DNA from: CALARM01 sp964431735
GTDB taxonomy: Bacteria; Vulcanimicrobiota; SpSt-956; JAKJGF01
DNA: 30,517 nt
Direction: 5' to 3'
NCBI GenBank assembly: GCA_964431735.1
Contig: CAYSLJ010000090.1
Location: forward strand, 1 to 30,517
The notes below the pieces were generated by a model. The model searched no databases. It saw only the letters and a program-made list of their open reading frames with translations, and was not told where the DNA came from. Of the stretch, positions 1 to 7,784 are shown piece by piece; the first letter of the stretch is position 1; each line of letters opens with the position of its first letter. A program made the translations under genes and the position numbers.

Positions 1-52
1 CGAGGATGATAACCGTTCTAACAATTTGCCAGGGTTATTTTCTTACAGTCTC
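1..52 (-). mobile_element. Partial MITE-like element, family 1 (left end)
   Basis: The first 50 bases are the exact reverse complement of 27256-27305, and the match reaches 52 bases with one mismatch. The other copy is the left end of a complete 114 bp element, so this is the left end of a third copy in minus orientation, with the rest beyond the window edge. Its tip reads GAGACTGTAAGAAAATAAC on the minus strand and is preceded by TAA. It supplies the last sense codons and the stop of the pyruvate kinase gene. Confidence 0.75.
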
Positions 53-1782
53 TTATATATAATGCCCCGTTTCATATCTATTCTTACCGTATCTCCTGAA
101 GAAAAAGCTGTAAACACGCCGGGAACTCCCACCAGAACCGGTATATCCAAACCGGCAAGTAAACATTCTTCATCGGGCGATAAATTTTCATCTGCCACTA
201 CAAGGCCTGTCAGAGAAGGTAATTTTTCGAGCAGTTCCTGAGAATAACATGGAACTGCCAGTATTGTCCCCTGTTCTATCTTTTTTAAATCTTTAATATC
301 CTGCAAAATCAGAAGCTTACCTTCCTTTTCTTTACTTTTTCCCAGGCTTTTTCCTCTTAAGAATATATGGCCCAGCACCTGTATTTGAAGTGTATTTGTA
401 CTGCCTGTACCTCCTATGGGGTAACCGGCAGAAATCACTATAAGATCTCCGTCTTTTACAAGACCTGTGCTTACGGCGGCTTTTGCAGATTCTTTTATAA
501 AACTGTCTGTATCGTTATAATTACCTATAATTACAGGGAAAACTCCCCACGAAAGCTTTAACTGACGGGCGATTATTTCATCTTCTGTCAGAGCAATTAC
601 AGGAGCTCTCGGTCTGTAAAGAGAAATTTTTCTGGCACTTCTTCCCGATGAAGTGGACACAATAATAGCAGAAGCTTTCAGTTCCTCAGACATCTCACAG
701 GCAGAACGGCTTATAACTTCAAGTATTCTTTTTTCTGCTGCTTCTTCTGTAAGAACTTTTTCGTAAGGCAGGGCAATTTCAGCAGTAGCTGCTATAAGAG
801 CCATCATCTTTACCGCTTCAACTGGATAGGCTCCTGACGCAGTTTCACCTGAAAGCATAACTGCATCGGTGCCGTCGAGTATGGCATTGGCAACATCAGT
901 TACCTCGGCATTGGTAGGGCGGGGATTTCTGATCATAGAATCCATCATCTGAGTCGCAGTAATTACAGGTTTGCCTTTTTTTCTGCATAGAGAAATCATA
1001 TTTTTTTGCTCCAGAGGAAGTTTTTCCACAGGTGTTTCCACGCTCAGATCCCCCCTGGCTACCATCAATCCGTCAGTAATATCAATAATTTTAGATAATT
1101 GTTTCAGAGCCTCTCCTTTTTCGATCTTAGCTATAACAGGAGTGGATTTGCCTGCTTTACGGATTATGTCTTTTATTTCCACTATATCGGAAGGCCTCTG
1201 AACAAAAGAAAGGGCAATCCAGTCCACATTCTGTTCCAGACCGAAGGCAAGATCTTTTTTATCTTTTTCTGTCAGTGCAGGAATTTTTAATTCAGTGCCG
1301 GGGAAATTCACTCCCTTTTTAGAACTCAGGGGGCCTCCTGTAATTACCCTGCATATAACTTCAGAACCTTCCACTTTTTCCACTACAAGCCTTAAAAGAC
1401 CGTCATCTATGAAGATTTTTGTTCCAGGCTGAACCTCTTTCGCAAGATTTGAATAGGATATATGAGCTCTTGTAGATGTACCGTTACATTCTTCACCTGT
1501 AAATGTAAAAAGCTCCCCTGCTTTAAGTATCACACCGGCAGGAATAGAGCCCACCCTTATTTTAGGGCCGCAGAGATCCTGTAGAATAGCCACAGAACGG
1601 CCTGTTTCATGACATAGTTCCCTTATGAGCTGAATAACTTTTTTATGATCGTCATAAGTTCCATGAGAGAAATTAAGTCTTGCCACATCCATGCCTGCAA
1701 GGATTATTTCTTTTAAGACTTCTCTTTTATTGCTGGCAGGCCCTATGGTGCATACTATTTTAGTCTTTCTTAAAGTGTTCAT
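43..1782 (-). CDS. pyk: Pyruvate kinase with C-terminal PEP-utiliser-like domain
   Basis: Cytosolic glycolytic enzyme that converts phosphoenolpyruvate and ADP to pyruvate and ATP. The 579-residue product has the full barrel: the N-terminal KIVCTIGPAS motif, ARLNFSHG near 34-41, the catalytic lysine in IAKIE (K219), the metal-binding ARGDLS stretch (242-247, with Ser where Gly is usual), and TATQM (275-279) followed by RNPRPTNAEVTDVANA. About 90 extra residues after 485 resemble the PEP-utiliser swivelling domain attached to Bacillus-type pyruvate kinases. That domain's usual TSHAA histidine motif is not visible (DEECLLAG stands in its place), so it is probably structural. The ATG start has a weak AAGG upstream. 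The stop codon lies inside a MITE-like repeat, so the extreme C-terminus may have been altered by insertion. Family assignment is very secure. Confidence 0.97.
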   Translation of the reverse strand: MNTLRKTKIVCTIGPASNKREVLKEIILAGMDVARLNFSHGTYDDHKKVIQLIRELCHETGRSVAILQDLCGPKIRVGSIPAGVILKAGELFTFTGEECNGTSTRAHISYSNLAKEVQPGTKIFIDDGLLRLVVEKVEGSEVICRVITGGPLSSKKGVNFPGTELKIPALTEKDKKDLAFGLEQNVDWIALSFVQRPSDIVEIKDIIRKAGKSTPVIAKIEKGEALKQLSKIIDITDGLMVARGDLSVETPVEKLPLEQKNMISLCRKKGKPVITATQMMDSMIRNPRPTNAEVTDVANAILDGTDAVMLSGETASGAYPVEAVKMMALIAATAEIALPYEKVLTEEAAEKRILEVISRSACEMSEELKASAIIVSTSSGRSARKISLYRPRAPVIALTEDEIIARQLKLSWGVFPVIIGNYNDTDSFIKESAKAAVSTGLVKDGDLIVISAGYPIGGTGSTNTLQIQVLGHIFLRGKSLGKSKEKEGKLLILQDIKDLKKIEQGTILAVPCYSQELLEKLPSLTGLVVADENLSPDEECLLAGLDIPVLVGVPGVFTAFSSGDTVRIDMKRGIIYKRL

Positions 1783-1808
1783 TATGTTTTAAACCTTACT
1801 TTCTTTAA

Positions 1809-1839
1809 TCGTGACGCATGACGCGTGACGCGTGACGCG
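1809..1839 (+). repeat. Heptamer array (GTGACGC)n
   Basis: About four head-to-tail heptamers reading GTGACGC/GTGACGCA on the plus strand, between pyk and the nucleotidyltransferase gene. The boundary AATCGTGACGC recurs at the edges of many other arrays in the window. No terminal inverted repeat was recognised around this one. Confidence 0.85.
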
Positions 1840-1908
1840 ATGGAAAAACGGAATTTACTTCTAATTCATTTTTTTCTATAAAAAATCCTTCAGGAAAATA
1901 AATTTCTC

Positions 1909-2220
1909 TCATATGTTTATAGCGTCTTTTGTCACATTTTTATAAAAACTTGTAGCTTTATATAAAGTGCTGTTCCATTCCTTAATATCTCTTATTATTG
2001 TAGTAATAATTTCACCTGAATCAAGTTCTATATCATAAAGAACATCTCTAATAGCTTCAGTTTTCTGAAGATCAGGTTTTTCTTTCAATAAAATCAAAAA
2101 ATCCCAGTCTGAATCAATTTTATGATTATTTCTTGCCCGGGAGCCATATAATATAATATGTGCACCGGGATCTATTTTTAAAATAGCTTCTTTAATTATT
2201 TTTAGAAAATTATCTGACAT
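1909..2220 (-). CDS. MNT-type nucleotidyltransferase domain protein
   Basis: Small protein of 103 residues with the nucleotidyltransferase signature GSRAR followed by SDWDFLIL, the Gly-Ser and paired-aspartate site of the minimal nucleotidyltransferase (MNT/MntA-like) family. Family members usually sit beside a HEPN-domain RNase toxin and silence it by AMPylation. No HEPN gene is visible in the flanks, so this is either an orphan antitoxin or an unrelated NTase. A longer reading from a TTG at 2229 exists, but AAGGA lies 9 bases before the ATG at 2220, so I chose the ATG. The next gene upstream is the broken Rpn locus. Confidence 0.8.
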   Translation of the reverse strand: MSDNFLKIIKEAILKIDPGAHIILYGSRARNNHKIDSDWDFLILLKEKPDLQKTEAIRDVLYDIELDSGEIITTIIRDIKEWNSTLYKATSFYKNVTKDAINI

Positions 2221-2443
2221 ATGAAACAATCCTTAAATAGAGTGAATATATTTTAAGATAAAGAAATAAAGAGTCAACCCCCGCTTTTAATAGCAATAAC
2301 AGGCATAGGCCCCCCTTATGCCAGAACAATTACAAAATAGAAGATTATCTTATTTTTTTTATTTCTTCCAGAGTTAATCCTGTTACCTCTGATATTTCTT
2401 CTACAGTATAGTTTTTGGATAGCATCTTTTTTACAGTATCAAA

Positions 2444-2489
2444 CTTACCTTCAAGCTTACCTTCAAGTTTACCTTCAAGTCTACCTTCC
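2444..2489 (-). repeat. 12-bp tandem repeat inside the Rpn remnant
   Basis: Nearly four copies of a 12-base unit (CTTACCTTCAAG on plus) encode the EGKL tetrapeptide repeat near the C-terminus of the Rpn-like protein. Copies one and two are identical. Such short in-frame repeats change length by slippage without breaking the frame. Confidence 0.85.
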
Positions 2490-2716
2490 TCTTTAGCTTC
2501 CTGAATACTATTTTTTATAGCTGTGGCAAGCATAGGACTCCCTCCTTCCATATCAATATTAAATGGTATATTATGTTTTTTTAGATATGTACCAAGCCAT
2601 ATCTTTATAAAACGTCCCAATTCACTTTTAAAATCCACCATTTCTATTAATATCTTTTCCGCTTCTATAATTTCTTCTTTTCTAACCTTTGTTACCAGAT
2701 TAAAGAATGCAGCTAA

Positions 2717-2826
2717 GGTGTTGTAAAAAAATAACCTTATCATATTTAGAATCGTGACGCGTGACGCGTAACGCGTGACGCGAGGACAAAAAACATAATT
2801 TGTCAGAGTTATTTTCTTACAGTCCC
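2717..2826 (-). mobile_element. MITE-like element, family 1, copy A (110 bp, inside rpn)
   Basis: In minus orientation it starts GGGACTGTAAGAAAATAAC and ends GGTTATTTTTTTACAACACC; these tips are imperfect inverted repeats. It is flanked on both sides by TTA (2827-2829 and 2714-2716). The core at 2751-2783 is a heptamer array. It encodes no protein, so any transposase must act in trans. The three-base TNA-type duplication and GGG/GAG tips resemble what I recall for the IS5 family (IS1031/IS427 groups); that family link is inference. Confidence 0.9.
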
Positions 2827-3501
2827 TAATATGTTATCCAGTCTATATAAATTACTTAACTGTTCTTCTTTTAATCCATGTAAGTCCAGCATATGATAGG
2901 TAAAACCTGGAACATACTTTCTCAATCTTTTATAAGGCTGTTCTATTAGTTCCTCTATATTTAAAGGAGCATTACATTTCTGCTCACCTGTATATATTAC
3001 CAGCGGAAATACCGGAGGCAGTTTATCTTTAACCTGCCCGGTAGCTATCAAATCTTCATAAAATAAAAGCATATAACTGAGAACTCTTAAAGCAATATAT
3101 TTATCAGGACTGCTCTGAAACTCAATGAGAGCAAATAAATAAGCTGTCTCACCTTTCAAATCCAGTTTAAGTATTAAATCAGTCTCACGTTCCTTAAACG
3201 TATCTGATACATAAGAAGTCCCGAGCTTCTGTATTTTATCAAAATCCACATCCTTAACAAAATCTTCTTCTATAAAGCCTGTAAGTAAATCTTTTATTAT
3301 TTTCGGATGGGAGAATAATAGTTTATAGGTTTTATCGTGATAATGGTGAATTTCTTCCATAAGAATATAATAGCATAAATAGAGTAATTATAAAATAGCC
3401 ATTTCATAACAACAGCCATGAAGAGTGAATTTTTTTTAATAATTTACATAATATGTCCTGCTTATAAACGCCTGTTTCATGATATAATAAAATCAGGATA
3501 A

Positions 3502-3789
3502 TTTACAATTGAACAGATAATAGTAAAAGAAGGAATAAGTATAATCTGCAGGGGCAAAGCATTCCGTGAGTATCTGGCAACAATTGCAGGGAATGCTTCG
3601 CATCTGCACAAGAGCATTAAATCCCTTCTATGGGGATTTATTGATAAAACAGGAAACATAATTATAGAAACAGAGATTAATCAGTTTGATTATATTTCAT
3701 TTAATAAAGACCTCCGTGCAGGTTTTATCGGCCCTTATTTATGTTATGTCGATAAGACAGGAAAGATAATCTGGAAACAGGAGAAATAA
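3502..3789 (+). pseudogene. WG-repeat protein fragment
   Basis: After an in-frame stop at 3499-3501 the frame stays open to a TAA at 3787-3789 and encodes LLWGFIDKTGNIIIETE, then CYVDKTGKIIWKQEK. The WGFIDKTGxII pattern, twice, is the WG (KWG) repeat found in large bacterial repeat proteins. There is no start codon with a ribosome site, the second repeat is degenerate, and a 60-bp inverted repeat (3548-3607) occupies the 5' part of the frame. This is the 3' tail of a decayed gene. No other part of the gene was recognised nearby. Confidence 0.7.
3548..3607. repeat. Long inverted repeat (18-bp arms, 24-base loop)
   Basis: Arms GCAGGGGCAAAGCATTCC (3548-3565) and its near-exact reverse complement (3590-3607) differ at three positions and enclose 24 bases. 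It could fold into a strong hairpin in DNA or RNA. It has no T-tract, so it does not look like a terminator; a REP/MITE-like palindromic unit is more likely. It lies in frame with the WG-repeat fragment. Confidence 0.7.
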
Positions 3790-3951
3790 GAGATAGCTGG
3801 AGACAATACATTTACCGGGGGAGGTGGAAAATTTATAAATCTTTAACAGTTCAGTAATTTTTGAATAAACCGGAGGCTTTTAACAGTTAAAAAAATTTTA
3901 GGCAAAATGATATAAATATAGGTAATTATGTAAGTATCCTCTTAATAAATC

Positions 3952-4092
3952 GTGGGAAAGACTAAAATATTGAATATTGATAAAGGAAAAATAAATTTTA
4001 CCACGAATAACGAAGAGGAGTTCTTGAAATTAACAAATTATCTAAGAACACCAAATTTTCAACTGATGGCTAAAAAAGCCGAGTTAAAGTAA
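3952..4092 (+). pseudogene. Broken small ORF, unidentified (possible antitoxin-like)
   Basis: A GTG-started frame of 46 residues beginning MGKTKILNIDKGKINF and ending AKKAELK-stop. It stops at the left edge of a palindromic repeat (about 4090-4258). Just beyond the repeat, 4259-4302 reads ELPVEEIQKLIDEN-stop, a plausible helical C-terminus. Joining the two across the repeat would give a small acidic and lysine-rich protein of about 60 residues, the size of an antitoxin. No ribosome site is seen before the GTG and I do not recognise the family. The split-gene reading is inference. Confidence 0.4.
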
Positions 4093-4258
4093 GGTAAATT
4101 CTTAGTACCGGAACAGGTAAAAGAGTATCCAAAAAACTATAAATAGTGAGTAGTGAATAGTGAGCTAAAACCCACTCACTACTCACCACTCACTACTCAC
4201 TAAATAATTTATAAATGGTTACGAACTTACCTGTCTCGGTACTTAGATAAGTAACAGA
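4090..4258. mobile_element. Palindromic MITE-like element with AT-type heptamer core
   Basis: The ends are imperfect inverted repeats: AGTACCGGAACAGGTAA near 4109-4125 and its inverse near 4225-4245. Inside, 4145-4160 reads GTGAGTA/GTGAATA heptamers and 4171-4201 reads the reverse-oriented TCACTAC heptamers, so the whole unit can fold on itself. Exact ends and target duplication could not be fixed. It appears to have split a small ORF. Confidence 0.55.
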
Positions 4259-4312
4259 ACTTCCAGTGGAAGAGATACAGAAGTTAATTGATGAAAATTA
4301 AGGGTAATTCCC

Positions 4313-4338
4313 ACTCACTATTCACTATTCACTACTTA
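4313..4338 (-). repeat. AT-type heptamer array
   Basis: Three to four heptamers of the TCACTAT/TCACTAC form (minus strand GTGAATA/GTGAGTA), just after the broken small ORF. It is the same heptamer family as the GTGACGC arrays. Confidence 0.75.
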
Positions 4339-4439
4339 TAGATTTATATAAAATTATCTATAATGTCCACCATAACTGAATCTACCTGTCATAAAAAACA
4401 CAATCAAACAATAGTCTATTATTAATATTTATGGTAAAA

Positions 4440-4445
4440 TATAAT
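4440..4445 (+). promoter_or_regulatory. Possible -10 box upstream of the M16 operon
   Basis: A perfect TATAAT lies about 70 bases before the M16 start. The matching -35 position is poor (TATTAT). The heptamer array at 4463-4492 would fall in the transcribed leader. Weak support. Confidence 0.25.
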
Positions 4446-4462
4446 TTCAAATGGCCAATACT

Positions 4463-4492
4463 CGCGTCACGCGTTACGCGTTACGCGTCACG
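4463..4492 (-). repeat. Heptamer array in the M16 leader
   Basis: Four heptamers reading GCGTCAC/GCGTTAC on plus (minus GTGACGC/GTAACGC), ending 7 bases before the AAGGAGG ribosome site of the M16 gene. Each junction is an ACGCGT palindrome. Confidence 0.85.
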
Positions 4493-4513
4493 TTTTAATA
4501 AGGAGGATCTATC

Positions 4514-5866
4514 ATGAAAAAAATATCATCTATATTTCTGTTTCTGTTTCTTTTATCAGGATTTGCTCTGGCGGCAGACATTCCTGAAATGTTTCCCTTT
4601 CCTTCAGAATCTTATACCCTTCCGAACGGTATGGAAGTGGTTTTAATCAAATACGGTTCAGACGGCACAGTAATTGACATGTTAGTCGTTGATACAGGGA
4701 GCAGGTATGAAAAAAAACCTGATGAAATAGAATATACCCACCTGATGGAACATCTAATGTTCCGCGGGTCAAAAAATTATACAGTTGCCGATGTAAATAA
4801 AATATATACAAAATACGGTGTTTACGACCAGGGTTTTACGGCGAGTGATTTTACCTGTTATTACAGAATATTCCCGAAAGATGCCATGGAAGATCTTACA
4901 AAGATTATGGCAGACAGACTGGAAAACCTTTCTTTTACGGAAGATGAATATAAAGCTGAAACAGGAGCCGTACTGGGTGAATATCAGGGACATTATCAGA
5001 CGCCCTGGAGCAGACTCCATCAGAAACTCTATCAGATAGCCTTTACCATTCATCCCTACAGAGATGTGCCTGAACATCTGGAAGTCCTGAAGAAAATGCC
5101 GGAAAATCTGGAAGCTGTGATGAATTTTTACCGTAATTACTATAAACCGAACAACTGCCGCCTTGTCATAACAGGTGATTTTGACACGGCCCATGTAAAA
5201 GAAATTATAGAAAAATATTACGGCCCCCTGAAGGCAAGTAATGTTAAACCTGACATAGAGCAGGAACCTCTTCAGACCGGGGAAATCACAGGTGAGGTAA
5301 AATATGATGGGGAAACGTCTCCTTATTTACTCATAGCCTATAAAATCCCGGGATATGACGTAAACAACGGAGAAATTCCCTCTATAGATCTCATAAAAGA
5401 ACTGTATTTTACAGATAGTTCTCCCCTTTATAAACGGCTGGTATATGATGAAAAACTTGTTTATTATGTCTCTTTCCCTGGATATTATTTCTGCAAAGAT
5501 CCGTCACTTTTTACTACAACTATGAAATTAAAGAAAGCAGAGGATATGGAGAAAGTCAAAGAAATCTTCTTTGAAGAAACAGATAAAATCCGAAAAAATC
5601 TCTGTACCAATGAAGAACTTGATAGAATAAGAGAAAAAAATCGTTATGATATACTTACAGGCATGGATTCTCTGGAAAAAACAGGATTTACTTTTACGAA
5701 TTATTATTTCCTGTCCGGAGATCCTGACGGGGTGAATAAATATTTCAAACATTACTTCTCCATAACTCCTGAAGACATAAAAAATACGGCTGAAAAATAC
5801 TTTATTGAAAAGAATCGAACCGTTGTAACACTTTACGGAAAGGAAGAACAGAAAAATGAAGAATAA
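4514..5866 (+). CDS. Secreted M16 family zinc metallopeptidase (catalytic subunit)
   Basis: The 450-residue product begins with a typical signal peptide (MKK, then a hydrophobic stretch ending ALA-AD near residue 20), so it is probably exported. The inverted zinc motif HxxEH is HLMEH at 76-80, and the distal zinc glutamate is probably E156 in GAVLGEYQ, the expected distance. The pitrilysin/PqqL-like fold usually degrades peptides inside a clam-shell formed by two M16 halves. The next gene, overlapping by 11 bases, encodes a second M16-like protein without the zinc site, so the two probably form a heterodimer. A strong AAGGAGG (4500-4506) fixes the ATG. Zinc peptidase activity is well supported; the substrate is unknown. 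Confidence 0.93.
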   Translation: MKKISSIFLFLFLLSGFALAADIPEMFPFPSESYTLPNGMEVVLIKYGSDGTVIDMLVVDTGSRYEKKPDEIEYTHLMEHLMFRGSKNYTVADVNKIYTKYGVYDQGFTASDFTCYYRIFPKDAMEDLTKIMADRLENLSFTEDEYKAETGAVLGEYQGHYQTPWSRLHQKLYQIAFTIHPYRDVPEHLEVLKKMPENLEAVMNFYRNYYKPNNCRLVITGDFDTAHVKEIIEKYYGPLKASNVKPDIEQEPLQTGEITGEVKYDGETSPYLLIAYKIPGYDVNNGEIPSIDLIKELYFTDSSPLYKRLVYDEKLVYYVSFPGYYFCKDPSLFTTTMKLKKAEDMEKVKEIFFEETDKIRKNLCTNEELDRIREKNRYDILTGMDSLEKTGFTFTNYYFLSGDPDGVNKYFKHYFSITPEDIKNTAEKYFIEKNRTVVTLYGKEEQKNEE

Positions 5867-7343
5867 ATCCAGTTTGTTTGCTATAATTTTATCTCTTATA
5901 TTGATGAATATAACCTGCTGTTATGCCGCAGATTTTCATAAAGAACCTCCTTATACTCTTATGACACTTGAAAATTCGGATATTGTCTATATAGTAATTT
6001 CTTTCAATACAGGCACTGTAAGAGATTCTAAAGGGAAAGAAGGGTTGAATTTTGTAACAACAACGTTGATAGAAGATAATATAAGAAAACTCCTCAACGA
6101 AAAATCTCTCACATCGGGAGCGGAATTTTACGGACAGACAGATAAAGAAATTACAACATTCTTCTTTAAAGTCCACAGGGATAAATTCGACGAAACATAT
6201 CCGCTCTTTATAAGTGAAATCATATCGCCTGACATCAACAAAGATTCCTTTGAAAGAGCGATAGAACAGGCACAGAATGTCAGGGAATACCTTATAAATG
6301 ACTGTGAAGAAATGTCTCTTCAGGGTCTGGAAATGTTCTTATACAGGGATCATCCCTATGGAACTGCTGACTCCGGCACACGTTCGTCTCTTAAAAATAT
6401 TTCTATAGATGATGTAAAAGATTTTCATGCTGAATTTTACAGAAAAGAAAATTTCAGAGCCGCCATAGCTTCAAAAAACTGTAAAGAAATACTGGAGAAA
6501 GTAACAGGCGAACTGTCCCGGTTACCTGCCGGAAAACCTGAAGATTTAATTATAAAAAATCCTGAACACTTTAACAAAAAAGTATTAATCATAAAAAAAG
6601 ATTCAGGCACCACTGCAATGGCCATGGGATTCCCCGTAGATTTTACCAGAAGTGATGACGATTATTATCCGTTACTGGTGGCAAATTCCCGTTTCGGTTT
6701 CCACCGTTACCTGCAGGGCTTTCTCTTTATACAGTTACGTTCCATAAGGGGATTTAACTACGGAAATTATTCCTATATCGAAAAATTCATAGAAGGCTCT
6801 CAGGATAAAATGCCTCGGACCAGAATAGCGAGACAGAGCCAGTATTTCTATATATGGATAAGAAATCTCTCAGATGAAAACGCCACTTTTGCAGCGAAAT
6901 TTACAGTAATGAATCTTGATAAAATGATAAAAGAAGGTCTTGATAAAGAAACATTCGAGTTGAACAGGAATTTTATAAAGAATAATTCAAAGTTGTGGGC
7001 TTTCGACCCGTTCCAGAAAATTGGATTCGAAATGGATTCGGATTTCTATAAAACACCTTATTACATTGATTATATAGAGAAAAAGATGGATTCAATGAAG
7101 AATGAAGATATAACTGCTGCTTTACAGAAACACATGGATGTTAACAATATGAAATTTGTATTTGTAACATCTGATCCTGAAAAGATGAAAAAACGCCTTC
7201 TCGGAGAAATTTTATCGAACCCTGTTTATGAAACAAATCTTTCTGAAGAGGACAAACATGTTGATGAAGCAGTGTTACAATATGATCTCAAATTAAAGGC
7301 GGAAGAGATAGAGATTGTAGAAGCGGAAGAGTTGTTTAAATAA
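5856..7343 (+). CDS. Secreted M16-like protein lacking the zinc site (non-catalytic partner)
   Basis: The 495-residue product has a signal peptide (hydrophobic to CCYA-AD near residue 25). Its length and layout match M16 proteins: an N-terminal half with GLNFVTTTLIED where the HxxEH helix would lie, and a C-terminal half with RSIRGFNYGNYSYI near 293-306, like the Arg/Tyr substrate-binding motif of the non-catalytic M16B subunit. No HxxEH is present. Start and previous stop overlap, implying translational coupling and roughly equal amounts of both proteins. Inferred role: regulatory/structural half of an extracytoplasmic peptidase. Confidence 0.85.
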   Translation: MKNKSSLFAIILSLILMNITCCYAADFHKEPPYTLMTLENSDIVYIVISFNTGTVRDSKGKEGLNFVTTTLIEDNIRKLLNEKSLTSGAEFYGQTDKEITTFFFKVHRDKFDETYPLFISEIISPDINKDSFERAIEQAQNVREYLINDCEEMSLQGLEMFLYRDHPYGTADSGTRSSLKNISIDDVKDFHAEFYRKENFRAAIASKNCKEILEKVTGELSRLPAGKPEDLIIKNPEHFNKKVLIIKKDSGTTAMAMGFPVDFTRSDDDYYPLLVANSRFGFHRYLQGFLFIQLRSIRGFNYGNYSYIEKFIEGSQDKMPRTRIARQSQYFYIWIRNLSDENATFAAKFTVMNLDKMIKEGLDKETFELNRNFIKNNSKLWAFDPFQKIGFEMDSDFYKTPYYIDYIEKKMDSMKNEDITAALQKHMDVNNMKFVFVTSDPEKMKKRLLGEILSNPVYETNLSEEDKHVDEAVLQYDLKLKAEEIEIVEAEELFK

Positions 7344-7373
7344 AATAAGTGAAAAGTGAAAGGGGTGAATAGA

Positions 7374-7580
7374 ATGTATATAGAGTTTGAAACAAAACCT
7401 GAAAATGGCTTCATAAAAATACCTGATGAATATATTAAGATAACCTCAGAAAATTTAAAAGTTATATTGATATGTAATGAACAATCCGATGAAAATGACG
7501 ATATAGAACAGTTTTTCGGCAAATATTCTGTTAATATGAATTCTTTTACATTTAACAGAGAGGAAGCAAATGCAAGATAG
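7374..7580 (+). CDS. VapB-like antitoxin
   Basis: A 68-residue protein that reads MYIEFETKPENGFIKIPDEY and ends FNREEANAR. The IKIPDEY strand followed by an FNREEA C-terminus is typical of small antitoxins placed directly before PIN-domain toxins. A GTG at 7356 would lengthen it, but that codon lies in a heptamer-like GTGAAAA stretch, and AGGGG sits at good spacing before the ATG at 7374. The toxin frame starts at 7570 inside the last codons of this gene. Since the toxin is broken, the antitoxin is probably a surviving orphan. Confidence 0.7.
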   Translation: MYIEFETKPENGFIKIPDEYIKITSENLKVILICNEQSDENDDIEQFFGKYSVNMNSFTFNREEANAR

Positions 7581-7784
7581 TATATTTTTAGATTCAAATA
7601 TTTTATTATATGCAATAGGAAATGATAATTATAAAAAAAGTTTATCTATAGAACTTATCAAAAAAACACCTGTCATAACAGTTCAGGTGTTAAATGAAAT
7701 ATACTCTATACGGAAGATATGCACCATGGCCAGAATATAGAAAATATAGTAAAAATTATAAATCCTTTTTCACCGGAATCATAA
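7570..7784 (+). pseudogene. VapC-like PIN-domain toxin with internal deletion
   Basis: The frame starting at ATG 7570 reads IFLDSNILLYAIGND, the first PIN motif with its metal-binding Asp, then VQVLNEIYS, and ends at 7740 after a frame change. From 7707 another frame reads YTEDMHHGQNIENIVKIINP and stops at 7784, matching a normal VapC C-terminus. The central part, including the middle acidic residues and helices (roughly half of a 130-140 residue protein), is missing. It is an internal deletion with frameshift, so an active RNase is unlikely. The remnant overlaps the convergent TerB-like gene by 6 bases. Confidence 0.8.

Larger units (their letters stand above)
2345..3360 (-). pseudogene. Rpn-family PD-(D/E)XK nuclease/putative transposase, split by a MITE insertion
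   Basis: The N-terminal half (3360 down to 2827) has the Rpn/YhgA-like signature: HDKTYKLLFSHP, ERETDLILKL and ALIEFQSS, the last two carrying the D...ExQ nuclease residues. The C-terminal half (2716 down to 2345) carries AAFFNLVTKVRKEE and the coiled EGKLEGK repeats with a terminal helix-turn-helix-like VEEISEVTGLTLEEI segment typical of the family. The halves are separated by 2717-2826 plus a duplicated TTA. Deleting the insert and one TTA gives an uninterrupted RLDNIL-AAFFNLV reading. The first half now ends GTVRK-stop inside the element, and the second half could start at an ATG that belongs to the element. The intact gene would encode a recombination-promoting nuclease of about 300 residues. 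The disruption is very well supported; whether either half is expressed is unknown. Confidence 0.93.

Noticed and set aside
2302..2322. GGCATA-TATGCC hairpin as a terminator after the Rpn locus
   Set aside because: The stem is only 6 bp, the loop is a C/G run, and no T-tract follows on the minus strand.
3477..3659. Minus-strand 60-codon ORF
   Set aside because: It is antisense to the WG-repeat reading and inverted repeat, with no supporting features.
4769..5194. Minus-strand 141-codon ORF inside the M16 gene
   Set aside because: It is a shadow of the signal-peptide-bearing M16 gene with its intact zinc motif; the antisense product has no recognisable domain.
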